Shown: one piece after another, positions 7,941 to 18,017 of the stretch
How positions within the stretch are numbered: position 1 is the first letter of the stretch
Layout: every line of letters starts with the position of its first letter
NCBI RefSeq assembly: GCF_000564855.1
Contig: NZ_AYXG01000244.1
Location: 1-46,327 of the forward strand
Direction: 5' to 3'
Source of the DNA: Actinokineospora spheciospongiae
GTDB taxonomy: Bacteria; Actinomycetota; Actinomycetes; Mycobacteriales; Pseudonocardiaceae
Length of the DNA stretch: 46,327 nucleotides
Notes under the pieces: model-generated
Database searches by the model: none
Seen by the model: the letters and a program-made list of their open reading frames with translations, nothing else
What the model was told of the DNA's origin: nothing
Program-made: the position numbers and the translations under genes

Positions 7941-9005
7941 CTACGAGCGCCGGACCGCCCGCCGGTGCATGGCGAAGAGGATGCCGCCGACGACCACCGC
8001 GGTCACCCCGAGCGCCGGGAGCGTCGACAGCCCGCTGTCCTCGCTCGCCACCGCTTGCACCCCGTCGGTGGCAGCCGCGGCTCCCTCGCTGCTCCTCGGT
8101 GCGGTCGTGGACCCACCGGTCGCGGCGGGCGCGAGCGCCGCCGCACCCGGGACCACCCGGATCGGCTGACCGACCCCTTCCGAGGCCGAGACCAGCGAAC
8201 CGTCCGGTTGGAACGCGATCGCCTCCCCCTGCTTCTCCCCCGCCAGGGGTATCCGCGCCGCCGTGCCCTTCAGCAGCGCGGCGGCCACATCACCACCGGG
8301 CGCCGAGAAGACGTACGCGTCGGTGTAGGTGCGCAGGGCGACGAGGTTCCCGTCGGCGCTGACCGACCCCCCGGTCACGGCCATCGAGCCGATGATCGGG
8401 TTGATGGGCCCGCCCTTGGTGTCGGTCCCCTCGATCTGCACGGACCCGAGGTGCTCCAGCGCGGTCGGTCCCGGACTGCTCAGCGGCCCCTTGGGCCGGT
8501 AGATGTCGGAGACGCCGAACGGGCTCTTGGCCACCAGGTACGGGACGCCGTTCTTGTCCAGGAGCAGCGTCTCGGTGTCGTGTGCACCGTCCGGGTAAGT
8601 CAGTCGGTGGAGGGTGGCCTTGCCCCCGGGGGTGAGGGCGATGAGCGCCACCGTCTCGCGCTTGCCGCCGTTGTCCCCGGTGTCGGACAGCCAGAACGTG
8701 CCGTCCGCGCCGCGTGCGAGGTCCTCGACGTCGAACGGGTCCACCGGGCCGCTGATGACGTCCTGGACCTCGCAGGTCTCGCGGCTGAGGACGTAGACGG
8801 TCGACTTGGTGCCGCCATCGTTGACCGCGTACCAGTTCTCCCCGTCGGACACGAGCCCGGACAGCTCGTTGAGCCGTTTGTCGTTCATCACGCAGGCGTC
8901 GACCGGCGCGGGCTGCGCGGACGCCACCGCGGGCCAGAGCACGGCGAGCGCCGTGGTGGCCAGGGCGACGAGCACAGCCCGCACCGGGGTCGACGCGGGT
9001 CGCAC
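7941..9005 (-). CDS. Exported, C-terminally anchored propeller-like protein of unknown function
   Basis: A 354-residue protein with an N-terminal signal peptide ending near WPAVASAQPAP, a large extracytoplasmic region with repeated WYAVNDGG, FWLSDTGDNGG and IGSMAVTGGSVSADG motifs suggestive of beta-propeller blades, an Ala/Thr-rich linker, and a C-terminal hydrophobic helix (ALGVTAVVVGGILFAM) ending in HRRAVRRS. The tail resembles a sortase signal, but LPALG lacks the threonine of LPXTG, so a simple membrane anchor is likelier. In Mycobacterium the corresponding position next to lexA is held by Rv2721c, an alanine/glycine-rich membrane protein. The GTG at 9005 starts 8 nt after the hflX stop without a clear ribosome-binding site, suggesting translational coupling; the start is uncertain. 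Confidence 0.75.
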   Translation of the reverse strand: MRPASTPVRAVLVALATTALAVLWPAVASAQPAPVDACVMNDKRLNELSGLVSDGENWYAVNDGGTKSTVYVLSRETCEVQDVISGPVDPFDVEDLARGADGTFWLSDTGDNGGKRETVALIALTPGGKATLHRLTYPDGAHDTETLLLDKNGVPYLVAKSPFGVSDIYRPKGPLSSPGPTALEHLGSVQIEGTDTKGGPINPIIGSMAVTGGSVSADGNLVALRTYTDAYVFSAPGGDVAAALLKGTAARIPLAGEKQGEAIAFQPDGSLVSASEGVGQPIRVVPGAAALAPAATGGSTTAPRSSEGAAAATDGVQAVASEDSGLSTLPALGVTAVVVGGILFAMHRRAVRRS

Positions 9006-9013
9006 CGCCGGGG

Positions 9014-10465
9014 TCAGGCGGACGAGCCGTTGACCGCGAAGCGCTCCAGCGCTCCCGCGAGGTCGGGCTTGACCTTGGCGTGCAGCGCCGTGCCCGTCTC
9101 GGTGTGCCGCTCGCCGAGCACCTCGCCCTCCCGGTGCACCCGGGCCACGACCTCGCCCCGGTCGTAGGGGACGAGGACGTCGACCTCGACGTCGGGCCGG
9201 GGGATCAGCTCGGCGATCCGCTCGCGCAGTTCGTCGATGCCCTGCCCGGTCCGCGCGGAGACGAACACCGCGCCGGGCAGCAGGTGCCGCAGCCGGGCCA
9301 GCGCGATCTCGGTGCTCGCGTCGACCTTGTTGACCACCACCAGCTCCGGCGGCATCCGCGTGTCGCGGCGGTCGCCGATGTCGTTGAGCACCTCGCGCAC
9401 GGCGGTGACCTGCCACTCCGGCATCGGGTCGGCGCCGTCGACGACGTGCACGACCAGGTCCGCGTCGGCGACCTCGTCCAGCGTCGAGCGGAACGCCTCG
9501 ACGAGCTGGTGCGGCAGGTGCCGGACGAAGCCGACGGTGTCGGTGAGGGTGTAGACGTTGCCCTCGGTGGTCTCGGTGCGCCGGGTGGTCGCGTCGAGGG
9601 TGGCGAACAGCGCGTCCTCCACCAGCACCCCCGCCCCGGTCAGCGCGTTGAGCAGGCTCGACTTGCCCGCGTTGGTGTAGCCGGCGATGGCCACGCTGGG
9701 CACGTCGTTGGCCACCCGGCGACTGCGCTTGGTGTCGCGGAAGGCGGACATCTCCTTGATGTCCTTGCGCAGCTTGGAGATCTTGTTCCGGATTCGGCGC
9801 CGGTCGGTCTCGATCTTCGTCTCACCGGGGCCGCGCAGACCCACACCGCCGTTGCCACCGCCCGCCCGGCCACCGGCCTGCCGCGACAGGGTGGCGCCCC
9901 AGCCGCGCAGCCGGGGCAGCAGGTACTGCAACTGGGCCAGCTCGACCTGGGCCTTGCCCTCCCGCGAGCGGGCGTGCTGGGCGAAGATGTCCAGGATGAG
10001 CGCGGTGCGGTCGACGACCTTGACCTTGAGCCGGGCCTCGAGCTGCTGCAACTGCGACGGCGACAGCTCACCGTCGCAGATCACCGTGTCGGCGCCGGTC
10101 GCGCGGACGACGTCGGCCAGCTCGGTGACCTTGCCGGAGCCGATGTAGGTCGCCGGGTCCGGCCGGTCGCGCCGCTGCACCAGGCCGTCGAGGACCTCAG
10201 AGCCCGCGGTCTCGGCGAGTCGGGCCAGCTCGGCCAGCGAGGACTCGGACTCCAGGGCCGTGCCCTCGGTCCAGACGCCGACCAGGACGACCCGCTCCAG
10301 CCGCAACTGGCGGTACTCGACCTCGGTGATGTCCTCGAGTTCGGTGGAGAGTCCGACGACGCGCCGGAGCGACGAGCGCTCCTCGAGTTCGAGTTCACCG
10401 AGGGAGAGCTCAGCCGGACCGGTCCCGTCGCCGTGGATGTCGCGCTGGATGCTTTCCTCAGTCAC
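9014..10465 (-). CDS. hflX: Ribosome-associated GTPase HflX
   Basis: HflX, about 483 residues, is a GTPase that splits stalled or stressed 70S ribosomes. The N-terminal HflX domain (VLVGVWTEG to YIGSGKVTEL) is followed by a coiled linker with GGVGLRGPGETKIETDRR and a G domain with G1 GYTNAGKSS, G3 DTVGFV and G4 NKVD; the C-terminal subdomain ends GALERFAVNGSSA. I chose the GTG at 10465 (TEESIQRD), preceded by GGACGGG about 8 nt away; the open frame extends further but with an atypical sequence. dapF ends 225 bp upstream, a gap in which I see nothing notable. Confidence 0.95.
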   Translation of the reverse strand: MTEESIQRDIHGDGTGPAELSLGELELEERSSLRRVVGLSTELEDITEVEYRQLRLERVVLVGVWTEGTALESESSLAELARLAETAGSEVLDGLVQRRDRPDPATYIGSGKVTELADVVRATGADTVICDGELSPSQLQQLEARLKVKVVDRTALILDIFAQHARSREGKAQVELAQLQYLLPRLRGWGATLSRQAGGRAGGGNGGVGLRGPGETKIETDRRRIRNKISKLRKDIKEMSAFRDTKRSRRVANDVPSVAIAGYTNAGKSSLLNALTGAGVLVEDALFATLDATTRRTETTEGNVYTLTDTVGFVRHLPHQLVEAFRSTLDEVADADLVVHVVDGADPMPEWQVTAVREVLNDIGDRRDTRMPPELVVVNKVDASTEIALARLRHLLPGAVFVSARTGQGIDELRERIAELIPRPDVEVDVLVPYDRGEVVARVHREGEVLGERHTETGTALHAKVKPDLAGALERFAVNGSSA

Positions 10466-10690
10466 GTGGTGAACCCGTCCTTCGTGTCGGTCGCCAGGCC
10501 TGCCCCGCGAGGGGCCGTGACCCCATCTTCCCACGTCGGCGCTCCCATTTCGACCTGATTGCCCACCGGGGTGGAGCACGACGTGGACGGCGGTCCGCTC
10601 CGGGCGCGGGGCGCGCCGGGGTGGCCGCTGGTGGTGGCGGGCTTCGTGGTGGTCGGCCTGGGGTGCTGGTGCCCGGTCCGGTGGTGCGGG

Positions 10691-11521
10691 TCAGACCTGG
10701 GCGTCCCACCAGGCCTGGTCGAGTTCGCCATGGGCGACGAAGGCGGCCGGGCCGGTGAGGGTGCTGCCGGTCCCGGTGATCTCGACGGTGACCGTGCCGC
10801 CGGGGACGTGGACGGTGACCGTGCCGGTGGTGCGGTCCTGGGCCGCCAGCGCGGCGGCCGCGGCGGCGACCGTGCCGGTGCCGCAGGACCGGGTCTCGCC
10901 GACGCCGCGCTCGTGGACGCGCATCCGGACCTCGTCGGCGCCCAGGGGTTGCACGAACTCCAGGTTGACGCCGTTCGGGAACACCGCCCGGTCGAAGTCC
11001 GGCTGGGTCGTGAGGTCCAGGGTGGGCACGTCGTCGGTGACGCAGGCCAGGTGCGGGTTGCCGACGTCGATGCCGAGACCGGGGTAGGTGCGGCCGGTGA
11101 CCGTGGTCTCGGAGCGGCCGGTGCGACGCACCGGTCCCATGTCGACGGTGACCTGCCCGTCGGGGTGGACGGTGGCCGGGCGCAGGCCCGCGCGGGTGCC
11201 GACCGGGAACACCGGGCCGTCGACCAGGCCCTGGTCGCTGAGGTGGCGGGCGAAGACGCGGACGCCGTTGCCGCACATCTCGGCGAGGGAACCGTCGGCG
11301 TTGCGGTAGTCCATGAACCAGACGTCGCCGTCGATGCCCTCGGGTGCGTCGGGCAGGGCCTTGGTGCGGATGACCCGGAGGACGCCGTCGGCGCCGAGGC
11401 CCCGGCCGCGGTCGCACAGGGCGCGCACCCTCGCCCCGGTCAGGTCCAGGTCGCCGTCGGGGTCGGGCAGCAGCACGAAGTCGTTCTCGGTGCCGTGCCC
11501 CTTGCGGAACTCGATCGCCAC
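10691..11521 (-). CDS. dapF: Diaminopimelate epimerase
   Basis: DapF, 276 residues, converts LL- to meso-diaminopimelate for lysine and peptidoglycan synthesis. The two catalytic cysteines are Cys83 in EMCGNGVR and Cys213 in RSCGTGTVAA, giving the cofactor-independent two-base mechanism. The N-terminal KGHGTENDFV and central GNPHLAC motifs are typical. The GTG at 11521 follows the miaA stop by about 9 nt and lacks a strong ribosome-binding site, so translation is probably coupled to miaA. The miaA-dapF-hflX order is conserved in actinobacteria. Confidence 0.97.
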   Translation of the reverse strand: MAIEFRKGHGTENDFVLLPDPDGDLDLTGARVRALCDRGRGLGADGVLRVIRTKALPDAPEGIDGDVWFMDYRNADGSLAEMCGNGVRVFARHLSDQGLVDGPVFPVGTRAGLRPATVHPDGQVTVDMGPVRRTGRSETTVTGRTYPGLGIDVGNPHLACVTDDVPTLDLTTQPDFDRAVFPNGVNLEFVQPLGADEVRMRVHERGVGETRSCGTGTVAAAAAALAAQDRTTGTVTVHVPGGTVTVEITGTGSTLTGPAAFVAHGELDQAWWDAQV

Positions 11522-11530
11522 GGCACCAGG

Positions 11531-12433
11531 TTACGACCGGGCGAGCGCGAGGGCGGCGGCGGCCAGGTCGGGGCGGGCGGCGTCGAGCCAGGTGATGCGG
11601 CGGTCGCGGCGGAACCAGGAGCGCTGCCTGCGGACGAACCGGCGGGTGGCGCGGGCGGTCTCCTCGGCGGCGGCGGCCATCGGGGTGTCCTCGTCGAGGG
11701 CGGCGAGGACCTGCTGGTAGCCCAGCGCGCGCGAGGCCGTGCGGCCCTCGCGCAGGCCGCGGGCGTCGAGCGCGCGGACCTCCTCGACCAGGCCGCCCGC
11801 GAACATCCGCTCGACCCGCAGGTCGACGCGGGCGTCGAGTTCGGCCGGGTCGCGGTCCAGGCCGAGCAGGACCGCGCCGTAGCGGGGTGGGCCGGGTTTG
11901 GGCATGGTCGCCGAGAACGGCTCGCCGGTCAGCTCGATGACCTCCAGCGCCCGCACGACCCGCCTGCCGTTGCTGGGCAGGATCGCCTCGGCGGCCACCG
12001 GGTCGAGGCCGCCGAGCCTGCGGTGCAGCGCCTCGGCGCCGACGGAGACGAGTTCGCCCTCCAGCCGGGCCCGCACCGCCGGGTCGGTGCCCGGGAAGCG
12101 CAGGTCGTCGACGACGGCCTGGACGTAGAGGCCGGAACCGCCGACCAGGATCGGCACCCGGCCGCGGGCGAGCACGTCCTCGACGGCCGCGCGCGCGTGC
12201 CGCTGGTAGGCGGCCACGGACGCGGTCTCGGTGACGTCGAGGACGTCGAGCTGGTGGTGCGGCACCCCGCGCCGCTCGGCCGGGGTGATCTTGGCGGTGC
12301 CGATGTCCAGGCCGCGGTAGAGCTGCATGGCGTCGGCGTTGACCACCTCGCCGCCGAGGCGCTCGGCCAGCTCGACACCCAGGTCGGACTTGCCGGTGGC
12401 GGTCGGTCCGACCAGGGCCAGGGCGGTGCTCAT
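11531..12433 (-). CDS. miaA: tRNA dimethylallyltransferase
   Basis: MiaA, 300 residues, attaches a dimethylallyl group to A37 of tRNAs reading UNN codons; MiaB, also in this window, methylthiolates the product. The P-loop is GPTATGKSD (9-17), followed by the substrate motifs [17 protein letters not shown] and [14 protein letters not shown]. The C-terminal [15 protein letters not shown] region contacts tRNA. The ATG at 12433 overlaps the stop of the upstream gene by 4 bp (ATGA), indicating tight coupling. Confidence 0.97.
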   Translation of the reverse strand: MSTALALVGPTATGKSDLGVELAERLGGEVVNADAMQLYRGLDIGTAKITPAERRGVPHHQLDVLDVTETASVAAYQRHARAAVEDVLARGRVPILVGGSGLYVQAVVDDLRFPGTDPAVRARLEGELVSVGAEALHRRLGGLDPVAAEAILPSNGRRVVRALEVIELTGEPFSATMPKPGPPRYGAVLLGLDRDPAELDARVDLRVERMFAGGLVEEVRALDARGLREGRTASRALGYQQVLAALDEDTPMAAAAEETARATRRFVRRQRSWFRRDRRITWLDAARPDLAAAALALARS

Positions 12434-13155
12434 CCGGTCACCGGCGCCCAGACGGCCACGTGGTAGGCGACCCCGAAGGGCACGAAGGTGCGCGAGCGGG
12501 TGCCGCGCCAGCGCCTGCCGTCGGCGCGCACGGCGGCGGCCAGCACCTGCCACGGGGCGCGGCCGACCGCGCCGAGCTCGGTGGCCAGCCGCGCGTCGAG
12601 CCGGTCGAGGGCGTCGAGGTCGGCCGCGGCCAGGGCGCGGGAGACCGCGGCGTCGAAGTCGGCGGCCCGCTCGTCCGGCCTGCCGACCGCGTGGTCGCCG
12701 TGGCGGTGCGAACCGTCGCCGAGGACCAGCAGGCCCACCGGGTCGGGTCCGGCCAGCTCACCCGCCAGCGCGGCGCCGTCGTGGGCGCAGCGGGCGGGGT
12801 CGGAGTCGGCGGCGACCAGCCGCACGCCGACGTCCTCGGCGTCCGCCTGGCCGCGCAGCCAGGCCGCGACCAGCACCGGCAGCGGCAGCTCCGGGTCCGG
12901 CGCGGTGGGGTTCACCCGGGAGAGGGATACCGGGACGTCGACGCCGAACCCGCGGAAGGTGCCCGACACCCCCGCGTCGAAGCGCGCCGCGGCGGGGTGC
13001 GCGCCGACGGCGAGCCAGTGCCGCGAGCTGTCGGCCAGCGCCTTCGCCGCCTCGACGCACGCCGCGCGCACGGCGGCCGCCCGCGGGTCGTCCCCACCGA
13101 CCAGTTCCGGGACGACGAGGGGCGGCTGCGGCAGCACCGCGACACACGAGATCAC
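12430..13155 (-). CDS. Class III extradiol dioxygenase-like protein (Rv2728c position)
   Basis: A 241-residue protein beginning [21 protein letters not shown], with [37 protein letters not shown] and a C-terminal [10 protein letters not shown]. The fold pattern resembles LigB-like class III extradiol dioxygenases and related proteins, and a homologue conventionally precedes miaA in actinobacteria. No substrate is known. Histidines in SHRHGDH may bind metal. The start is uncertain: the GTG at 13155 has no strong ribosome-binding site and may belong to a leaderless or poorly translated message. It overlaps miaA by 4 bp. Confidence 0.75.
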   Translation of the reverse strand: MISCVAVLPQPPLVVPELVGGDDPRAAAVRAACVEAAKALADSSRHWLAVGAHPAAARFDAGVSGTFRGFGVDVPVSLSRVNPTAPDPELPLPVLVAAWLRGQADAEDVGVRLVAADSDPARCAHDGAALAGELAGPDPVGLLVLGDGSHRHGDHAVGRPDERAADFDAAVSRALAAADLDALDRLDARLATELGAVGRAPWQVLAAAVRADGRRWRGTRSRTFVPFGVAYHVAVWAPVTG

Positions 13156-13391
13156 GGTGGCGAGGTTACTGTCCGTCGAACTATCTTGGCCGCCGCAGCC
13201 CACGGATGGACGATTTGCGGCACCATGATGACCACAGCGGCTCTCGAAGTACCCTGGCGCGCCCTGACCTGTTTGAATGCGCCCGGGTACGCCAGAGCCG
13301 CACGGCCCGTGGGCCGTACGCACAGTGCTGGGCCCCGCGCGAGCGGGGCGCCCGCGGGGCACGCGGGCAACGCAGGCGGGAGGAGCCGGGT

Positions 13392-15023
13392 ATGACCGAC
13401 AACAACGAGAGCGCCGAGGTGGCGGCCGAGGACGGCACCACCGCGACCCCGGACGCGGCCCCCGCCGCCGCGCCGGTCGACACCGCCGCCACCGAGACGA
13501 CGGCCCCGGCCGGGGCACCCGCCGAGACCGCCCCCGAGGCGACCAGGGACGCCGCGACCGGCGGCGCGGCAGCGGACGACACGGCGGTGGACGACACGGC
13601 AGTGGATGCGGCCGCAGCCGACGAGCCTGCCGCGAGCGAGCCGCCCGCCACCGCGCCGAGCCCGGCGGCGGTGAGCCCGGCCTCGATCAGCCCGGCCTCG
13701 GTCACCCCCGCCACCGTCACCCCGGCGACCGTCGCGGCCCCGGCGGCGGCACCGGCGGCGCCCACCGCACCCGTGGGCACTCCCCCGGTGGTGGCCGTCG
13801 CCTCGTCCGACCCCGGCAGGTGGGGCCGGGTGGACGCGGACGGAACGGTCTACGTCAAGACCGCTGACGGCGAGCGCGCCGTCGGCTCGTGGCAGGCGGG
13901 CGAGCCCGCCGAGGGGCTGGCGCACTTCGCGCGCCGCTTCGACGACATCCGCACCGAGGTCGAACTGCTGGAGGCCCGGCTGACCTCCGGGTCCGGCGAC
14001 CCGAAGCAGGCCGCGGCCAGCGCCAAGCAGATCCGCGAGAGCCTGGACGAGGCGCACGTGGTGGGCGACCTGGCGGCGCTGTCCGCGCGCATCGACTTCG
14101 TGCTCGGGCACGCGGCGGTCGCCCTGGACAAGGCCAAGCACGCCCGCGAGGAGGCCAAGGCCGCGGCGGTCGCGCGCAAGCAGGCGCTGGTCGAGGAGGT
14201 GGAGCGGCTCGCCGAGGAGTCCACCCAGTGGAAGGTCGCCGGTGACCGCCTGCGCGCCGTCCTCGACGAGTGGAAGACCATCAAGGGCGTCGACCGCAAG
14301 ACCGACGAGCAGCTCTGGCGCCGCTTCTCCAAGGCCCGCGACACCTTCAACCGCCGCCGCGGCTCCCACTTCGCCGACCTGGACCGCCAGCGGGCGACGG
14401 CGAAGTCCCGCAAGCAGGAACTCGTCGAACTGGCCGAGGCCCTGTCCGAGTCCGACGACTGGGGCCCCACCGCGGGCCGCTACAAGGACCTCATGCAGGA
14501 GTGGAAGGCGGCGGGCCGGGCCCCGAAGGACGCCGACGACACCCTGTGGCAGCGCTTCCGCGCCGCCCAGGACAAGTTCTTCGCCCGCCGCTCCGCGGTG
14601 TTCGACGAGCGCGACGCCGAGTTCTCCGACAACGCCAAGGCCAAGGAGGAACTCCTCGTCGAGGCGGAGAAGATCGACCCCGCCACCAGCGGCCTGGAGG
14701 CGGCCCGCGGCGCCCTGCACAAGGTCCAGGAGCGCTGGGAGGAGATCGGCAAGGTCCCCCGCGAGCGCATCCGCGAGCTGGAGGGCCGCCTGCGCGCGGT
14801 CGAGGACCGGGTCCGCCAGGCCTCCGAGGCCCAGTGGCGCCGCACCGACCCCGAGGCCGAGGCCCGCGCCGCCCAGTTCCGCGAACGCGTGGCCCAGTTC
14901 GAGGCCCAGGCCGCCAAGGCCCGCGCCGCGGGTGACAAGCGCCGCGCCGAGCAGGCCGAGGCCCAGGCCGCCCAGTGGCGGGAGTGGCTCGCCGCCGCCG
15001 AGCAGGCGGTCGCCTCCCGCTGA
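13392..15023 (+). CDS. DUF349-domain coiled-coil protein (Rv2731-like)
   Basis: A 543-residue protein. Residues 1-135 are low-complexity Ala/Thr/Pro/Glu with short repeats such as SPASISPASVTPATVTPATV. From about 140 onward are charged helical repeats of DUF349 type, marked by WKVAGDRLRAVLDEWKTIKG, LWRRFSKARDTFNRRR and LMQEWKAAGRAPKDADD. The C-terminal third is a long coiled coil rich in Glu, Arg and Ala. The biochemical role of DUF349 proteins is not established. The ATG at 13392 has AGGAG upstream. It is divergent from the miaA operon and convergent with the Rv2732c-like gene, the same arrangement as in Mycobacterium. Confidence 0.88.
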   Translation: MTDNNESAEVAAEDGTTATPDAAPAAAPVDTAATETTAPAGAPAETAPEATRDAATGGAAADDTAVDDTAVDAAAADEPAASEPPATAPSPAAVSPASISPASVTPATVTPATVAAPAAAPAAPTAPVGTPPVVAVASSDPGRWGRVDADGTVYVKTADGERAVGSWQAGEPAEGLAHFARRFDDIRTEVELLEARLTSGSGDPKQAAASAKQIRESLDEAHVVGDLAALSARIDFVLGHAAVALDKAKHAREEAKAAAVARKQALVEEVERLAEESTQWKVAGDRLRAVLDEWKTIKGVDRKTDEQLWRRFSKARDTFNRRRGSHFADLDRQRATAKSRKQELVELAEALSESDDWGPTAGRYKDLMQEWKAAGRAPKDADDTLWQRFRAAQDKFFARRSAVFDERDAEFSDNAKAKEELLVEAEKIDPATSGLEAARGALHKVQERWEEIGKVPRERIRELEGRLRAVEDRVRQASEAQWRRTDPEAEARAAQFRERVAQFEAQAAKARAAGDKRRAEQAEAQAAQWREWLAAAEQAVASR

Positions 15024-15037
15024 GCGGTCCGCACCGA

Positions 15038-15074
15038 CGAGAGCCCCGTTTCCAGTGCGGAAACGGGGCTCTCG
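15038..15074. terminator. Bidirectional terminator between convergent genes
   Basis: Perfect 16-bp arms, CGAGAGCCCCGTTTCC (15038-15053) and GGAAACGGGGCTCTCG (15059-15074), around a 5-nt loop, placed 14 bp after the DUF349 stop and 36 bp from the convergent gene's stop. Confidence 0.85.
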
Positions 15075-15110
15075 CGGTTCGTCGGACGGTGCGGGTGGCC
15101 CCGCGGGCCG

Positions 15111-15569
15111 TCAGTCGCGGGACCAGGCGGTGCGGAACCAGAGGACGGCGAGGACGACCATGGCGACCTCGCTGATGACCATCCCGATGCCGGGGCCGCC
15201 GGTGTTGCCCGCGGACTGCCGGGTCCAGATGGCGAGGACGCCGTCGACCGAGGCGAACCAGCCGCCCAGGGCCGCCACCCAGGTCAGGGCCCAGCGGCGG
15301 GTGGTGAGGGCGAGCGCCGAGGTGAGGATGCCGAACAGGATGGACGTGCCCGCGAACAGCCGGGGCACCGCCCCCGCCTTGCCCGCGGCGTCGCCCTGGG
15401 CCAGCAGGACCTGCCAGCCCGCCGCGTCACCCATCCACGGCAGGACCTGCCCGACGATCAGGACGAACACCGCCACCGAGATCACCACGGCGCGGGCGCC
15501 CAGCTCGACCGTGCGGGCCGCCGGGCGCTCGATGGCGTCGATCTCGTCGCGGAGCTGGTTCTCGCTCAT
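15111..15569 (-). CDS. Small four-helix membrane protein (Rv2732c-like)
   Basis: A 152-residue integral membrane protein with about four hydrophobic helices: [56 protein letters not shown] and [18 protein letters not shown]. The short N-terminus is acidic ([13 protein letters not shown]). The position directly after miaB corresponds to Rv2732c in Mycobacterium, an uncharacterised membrane protein. The ATG at 15569 overlaps the miaB stop (ATGA); an upstream ATG at 15581 is possible but sits too close to GAAGG. Function unknown. Confidence 0.8.
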   Translation of the reverse strand: MSENQLRDEIDAIERPAARTVELGARAVVISVAVFVLIVGQVLPWMGDAAGWQVLLAQGDAAGKAGAVPRLFAGTSILFGILTSALALTTRRWALTWVAALGGWFASVDGVLAIWTRQSAGNTGGPGIGMVISEVAMVVLAVLWFRTAWSRD

Positions 15570-17035
15570 GTGACGGCGCATCCTTCCGCGGCGGGGGTGG
15601 GCGGCGGGGCGCCGAACGACGGCAACCCCAGGCCCACGCCGCCCGTCTTGGGGCGCAGGCCCGCCTCGTGGTTGTCCCCCGCGCGGGTCCGGCGGTGGGA
15701 GAGGGGTTCGCCGTCGGCGACGAGGTGGTGCGGGGCGGCGTAGGTGATGACCGTCTCCACCACGTCGCCGGGGCGGACGTCCGCCGCGCCGGGGGCGAAG
15801 TGGACCAGGCGGTTGTCCCTGGCCCGGCCGCTCATGCGGTGGGTGTCGGCGTCCTTGCGGCCCTCGCCCGTGGCGGCGACGACCTCGACGGTGCGGCCGA
15901 CCTGCTCCTTGTTGAGCTGCCAGGCGATGTCGTTCTGCAGGGTGACCAGGCGGTCGTAGCGCTCCTGGACGACCTGCTTGGGCAACTGGCCGGGCATCGT
16001 CGCGGCGGGGGTCCCGGGGCGCTTGGAGTACTGGAAGGTGAACGCGCCGGAGAAGCGGGACTCGCGGACCACGTCGAGGGTGGCCTGGAAGTCCTCCTCG
16101 GTCTCACCGGGGAAGCCGACGATGATGTCGGTGGTGATGGCCGCGTCCGGCATGGCCGCGCGGACCTTCTCGATGATCGACAGGTAGCGCGCCGAGCGGT
16201 ACGAGCGGCGCATCTCGCGCAGCAGCCGGTCCGAGCCCGACTGCAGCGGCATGTGGAGCTGGTGGCACACGTTCGGCGTCTCGGCCATGGCGGCGATGAC
16301 GTCGTCGGTGAAGTCCTTCGGGTGCGGGGAGGTGAAGCGGACCCGCTCCAGGCCGTCGACGTCGCCGCAGGCGCGCAGGAGCTTGCCGAAGGCGAGGCGG
16401 TCGCCGAACTCCACGCCGTAGGAGTTGACGTTCTGCCCCAGCAGGGTCACCTCCAGCACACCCTCGGCGACCAGGGCCCGCACCTCGGCCAGCACGTCGC
16501 CGGGGCGGCGGTCGCGCTCGCGACCGCGCAGCGACGGGACGATGCAGAAGGTGCAGGTGTTGTTGCAGCCCACCGAGATCGACACCCAGCCCGAGTGCGC
16601 CGAGTCGCGGCGGGCGGGCAGCGTGGAGGGGAAGACCTCCAGCGACTCCAGGATCTCGACCTCGGCCCGCCGGTTGTGCCGGGCCCGCTCCAGCAGGGCG
16701 GGCAGCGAACCGATGTTGTGCGTGCCGAACACCACGTCGACCCAGGGGGCCCGGCGGACGATCTCGCCGCGGTCCTTCTGCGCCAGGCAGCCGCCGACGG
16801 CGATCTGCATGTCCGGGTTGTCGGTCTTCGCGGGGGCCAGGTGGCCCAGGTTGCCGTACAGCTTGTTGTCGGCGTTCTCCCGGACCGCGCAGGTGTTGAA
16901 GACGACCACGTCGGCCGTGGTGCCCTCGGGCACGGCGACGTAGCCCGCGTCCTCCAGCAGGCCCGAGAGCCGCTCGGAGTCGTGGACGTTCATCTGGCAC
17001 CCGTAGGTGCGTACTTGGTAGGTGCGCGCGCTCAT
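15566..17035 (-). CDS. miaB: tRNA-2-methylthio-N6-dimethylallyladenosine synthase
   Basis: MiaB, 489 residues, is a radical SAM enzyme that adds the 2-methylthio group to MiaA-modified A37. The N-terminal domain begins [18 protein letters not shown] (Cys13) and has further cysteines in NTCAVRENA and GGCLAQKD, which hold the auxiliary [4Fe-4S] cluster. The radical SAM motif CNNTCTFC places its cysteines at 157, 161 and 164. A TRAM domain lies near 380-445. The C-terminal 50 residues are Gly/Pro-rich. The ATG at 17035 lies 55 bp from the divergent TAXI gene, with only a weak GAG upstream. Confidence 0.96.
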   Translation of the reverse strand: MSARTYQVRTYGCQMNVHDSERLSGLLEDAGYVAVPEGTTADVVVFNTCAVRENADNKLYGNLGHLAPAKTDNPDMQIAVGGCLAQKDRGEIVRRAPWVDVVFGTHNIGSLPALLERARHNRRAEVEILESLEVFPSTLPARRDSAHSGWVSISVGCNNTCTFCIVPSLRGRERDRRPGDVLAEVRALVAEGVLEVTLLGQNVNSYGVEFGDRLAFGKLLRACGDVDGLERVRFTSPHPKDFTDDVIAAMAETPNVCHQLHMPLQSGSDRLLREMRRSYRSARYLSIIEKVRAAMPDAAITTDIIVGFPGETEEDFQATLDVVRESRFSGAFTFQYSKRPGTPAATMPGQLPKQVVQERYDRLVTLQNDIAWQLNKEQVGRTVEVVAATGEGRKDADTHRMSGRARDNRLVHFAPGAADVRPGDVVETVITYAAPHHLVADGEPLSHRRTRAGDNHEAGLRPKTGGVGLGLPSFGAPPPTPAAEGCAVT

Positions 17036-17090
17036 CTCGGTGTCCGAGGGTACGCGGACCCCGGTGGGCCGGTTCTGGCACCATCGGCGA

Positions 17091-18017
17091 ATGGCGCGCA
17101 CTCCACGGCTGACCCGGCTCGGCGCGCTGGTCCTCGCCCTGCTCGCCGCGGCGGGCCTGACCGCGGGCTGCGACACGACCTTCCCCGGGACCAGCCTGCG
17201 CATCGCCACCGGCGTGCCCACGGGGGTCTACTCCAAGCTGGGCGGGGCGCTCGCCACCGCCTGGGAGGGGCAACTGGACCTGGCGCCGTCGGACGTCAAG
17301 TTCACCAACGGCTCGGGGGAGAACGTCCAGCTCCTGCTCGACGGCGAGGTCGACGTCGCGTTCTCCGCCGCCGACGTGGCCACCGAACCCAGGGTGGGCG
17401 AGCATGGGGTGCTGGCCCTGGCCCGCATCTACGACGACTACCTGCACGTGGTGGTGCGCTCCGACGGTCCGATCCACTCGCTGGGCGAGCTGGCGGGCAA
17501 GCGGGTGTCGGTGGGCACCCGCGACTCCGGCACCTCGGTGATCGCCAAGCGGGTGCTCAAGGTGACCGGGCTGCCCACGCAGATCACCGAGTACAACCTC
17601 GACGAGTCGATGGCGCGGTTGCAGCGGGGCGAGGTCGACGCGTTCTTCTGGTCCGGCGGCCTGCCCACCGGCGGCATCACCGCCGCGGGCGACTCGGTGC
17701 GGCTGGTCGACCTGGCCGAGGAGCTGCCCGCCATCCGCGAGCAGTTCCCGATCTACAACGCCTCGTCGGTCCCGGCCGCCGTCTACGGCAGCGAGACGGC
17801 GGTGACCACGCTCGCGGTGCCGAACTTCCTGCTGGTCAGCGACCTGATGTCGGACGACGTGGCGGAGGCCCTGGTCAGCGGGATGTTCGCCGCCCGGGGG
17901 GAGCTGGTGCGGGCCAACCGGGCGGCGCAGGCGATCGACGTGCTGCCCGGGATCGAGACCGACCCGGTGCCGCTGCACCCCGGCGCGGTCCGCTACTACC
18001 GCGAGGCCGACATCTAG
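17091..18017 (+). CDS. TAXI-family TRAP-type solute-binding lipoprotein
   Basis: A 308-residue lipoprotein: signal peptide with lipobox LTAGC (Cys27), then [39 protein letters not shown] and [20 protein letters not shown], typical of TAXI (TRAP-associated extracytoplasmic immunogenic) binding proteins that bind glutamate or other organic acids. No TRAP membrane subunits are present here, so it is an orphan. It runs tail-to-tail into the GluK-like kinase, and the two stop codons share the palindrome CTAG at 18014-18017. A sensory role alongside the kinase is a reasonable inference. The ATG at 17091 has no strong ribosome-binding site and may be leaderless. Confidence 0.88.
   Translation: MARTPRLTRLGALVLALLAAAGLTAGCDTTFPGTSLRIATGVPTGVYSKLGGALATAWEGQLDLAPSDVKFTNGSGENVQLLLDGEVDVAFSAADVATEPRVGEHGVLALARIYDDYLHVVVRSDGPIHSLGELAGKRVSVGTRDSGTSVIAKRVLKVTGLPTQITEYNLDESMARLQRGEVDAFFWSGGLPTGGITAAGDSVRLVDLAEELPAIREQFPIYNASSVPAAVYGSETAVTTLAVPNFLLVSDLMSDDVAEALVSGMFAARGELVRANRAAQAIDVLPGIETDPVPLHPGAVRYYREADI

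Noticed and set aside
7941..8040. LPXTG sortase anchor at the C-terminus of the exported protein
   Set aside because: The candidate LPALG lacks threonine at the fourth position, so a membrane anchor is the safer call.
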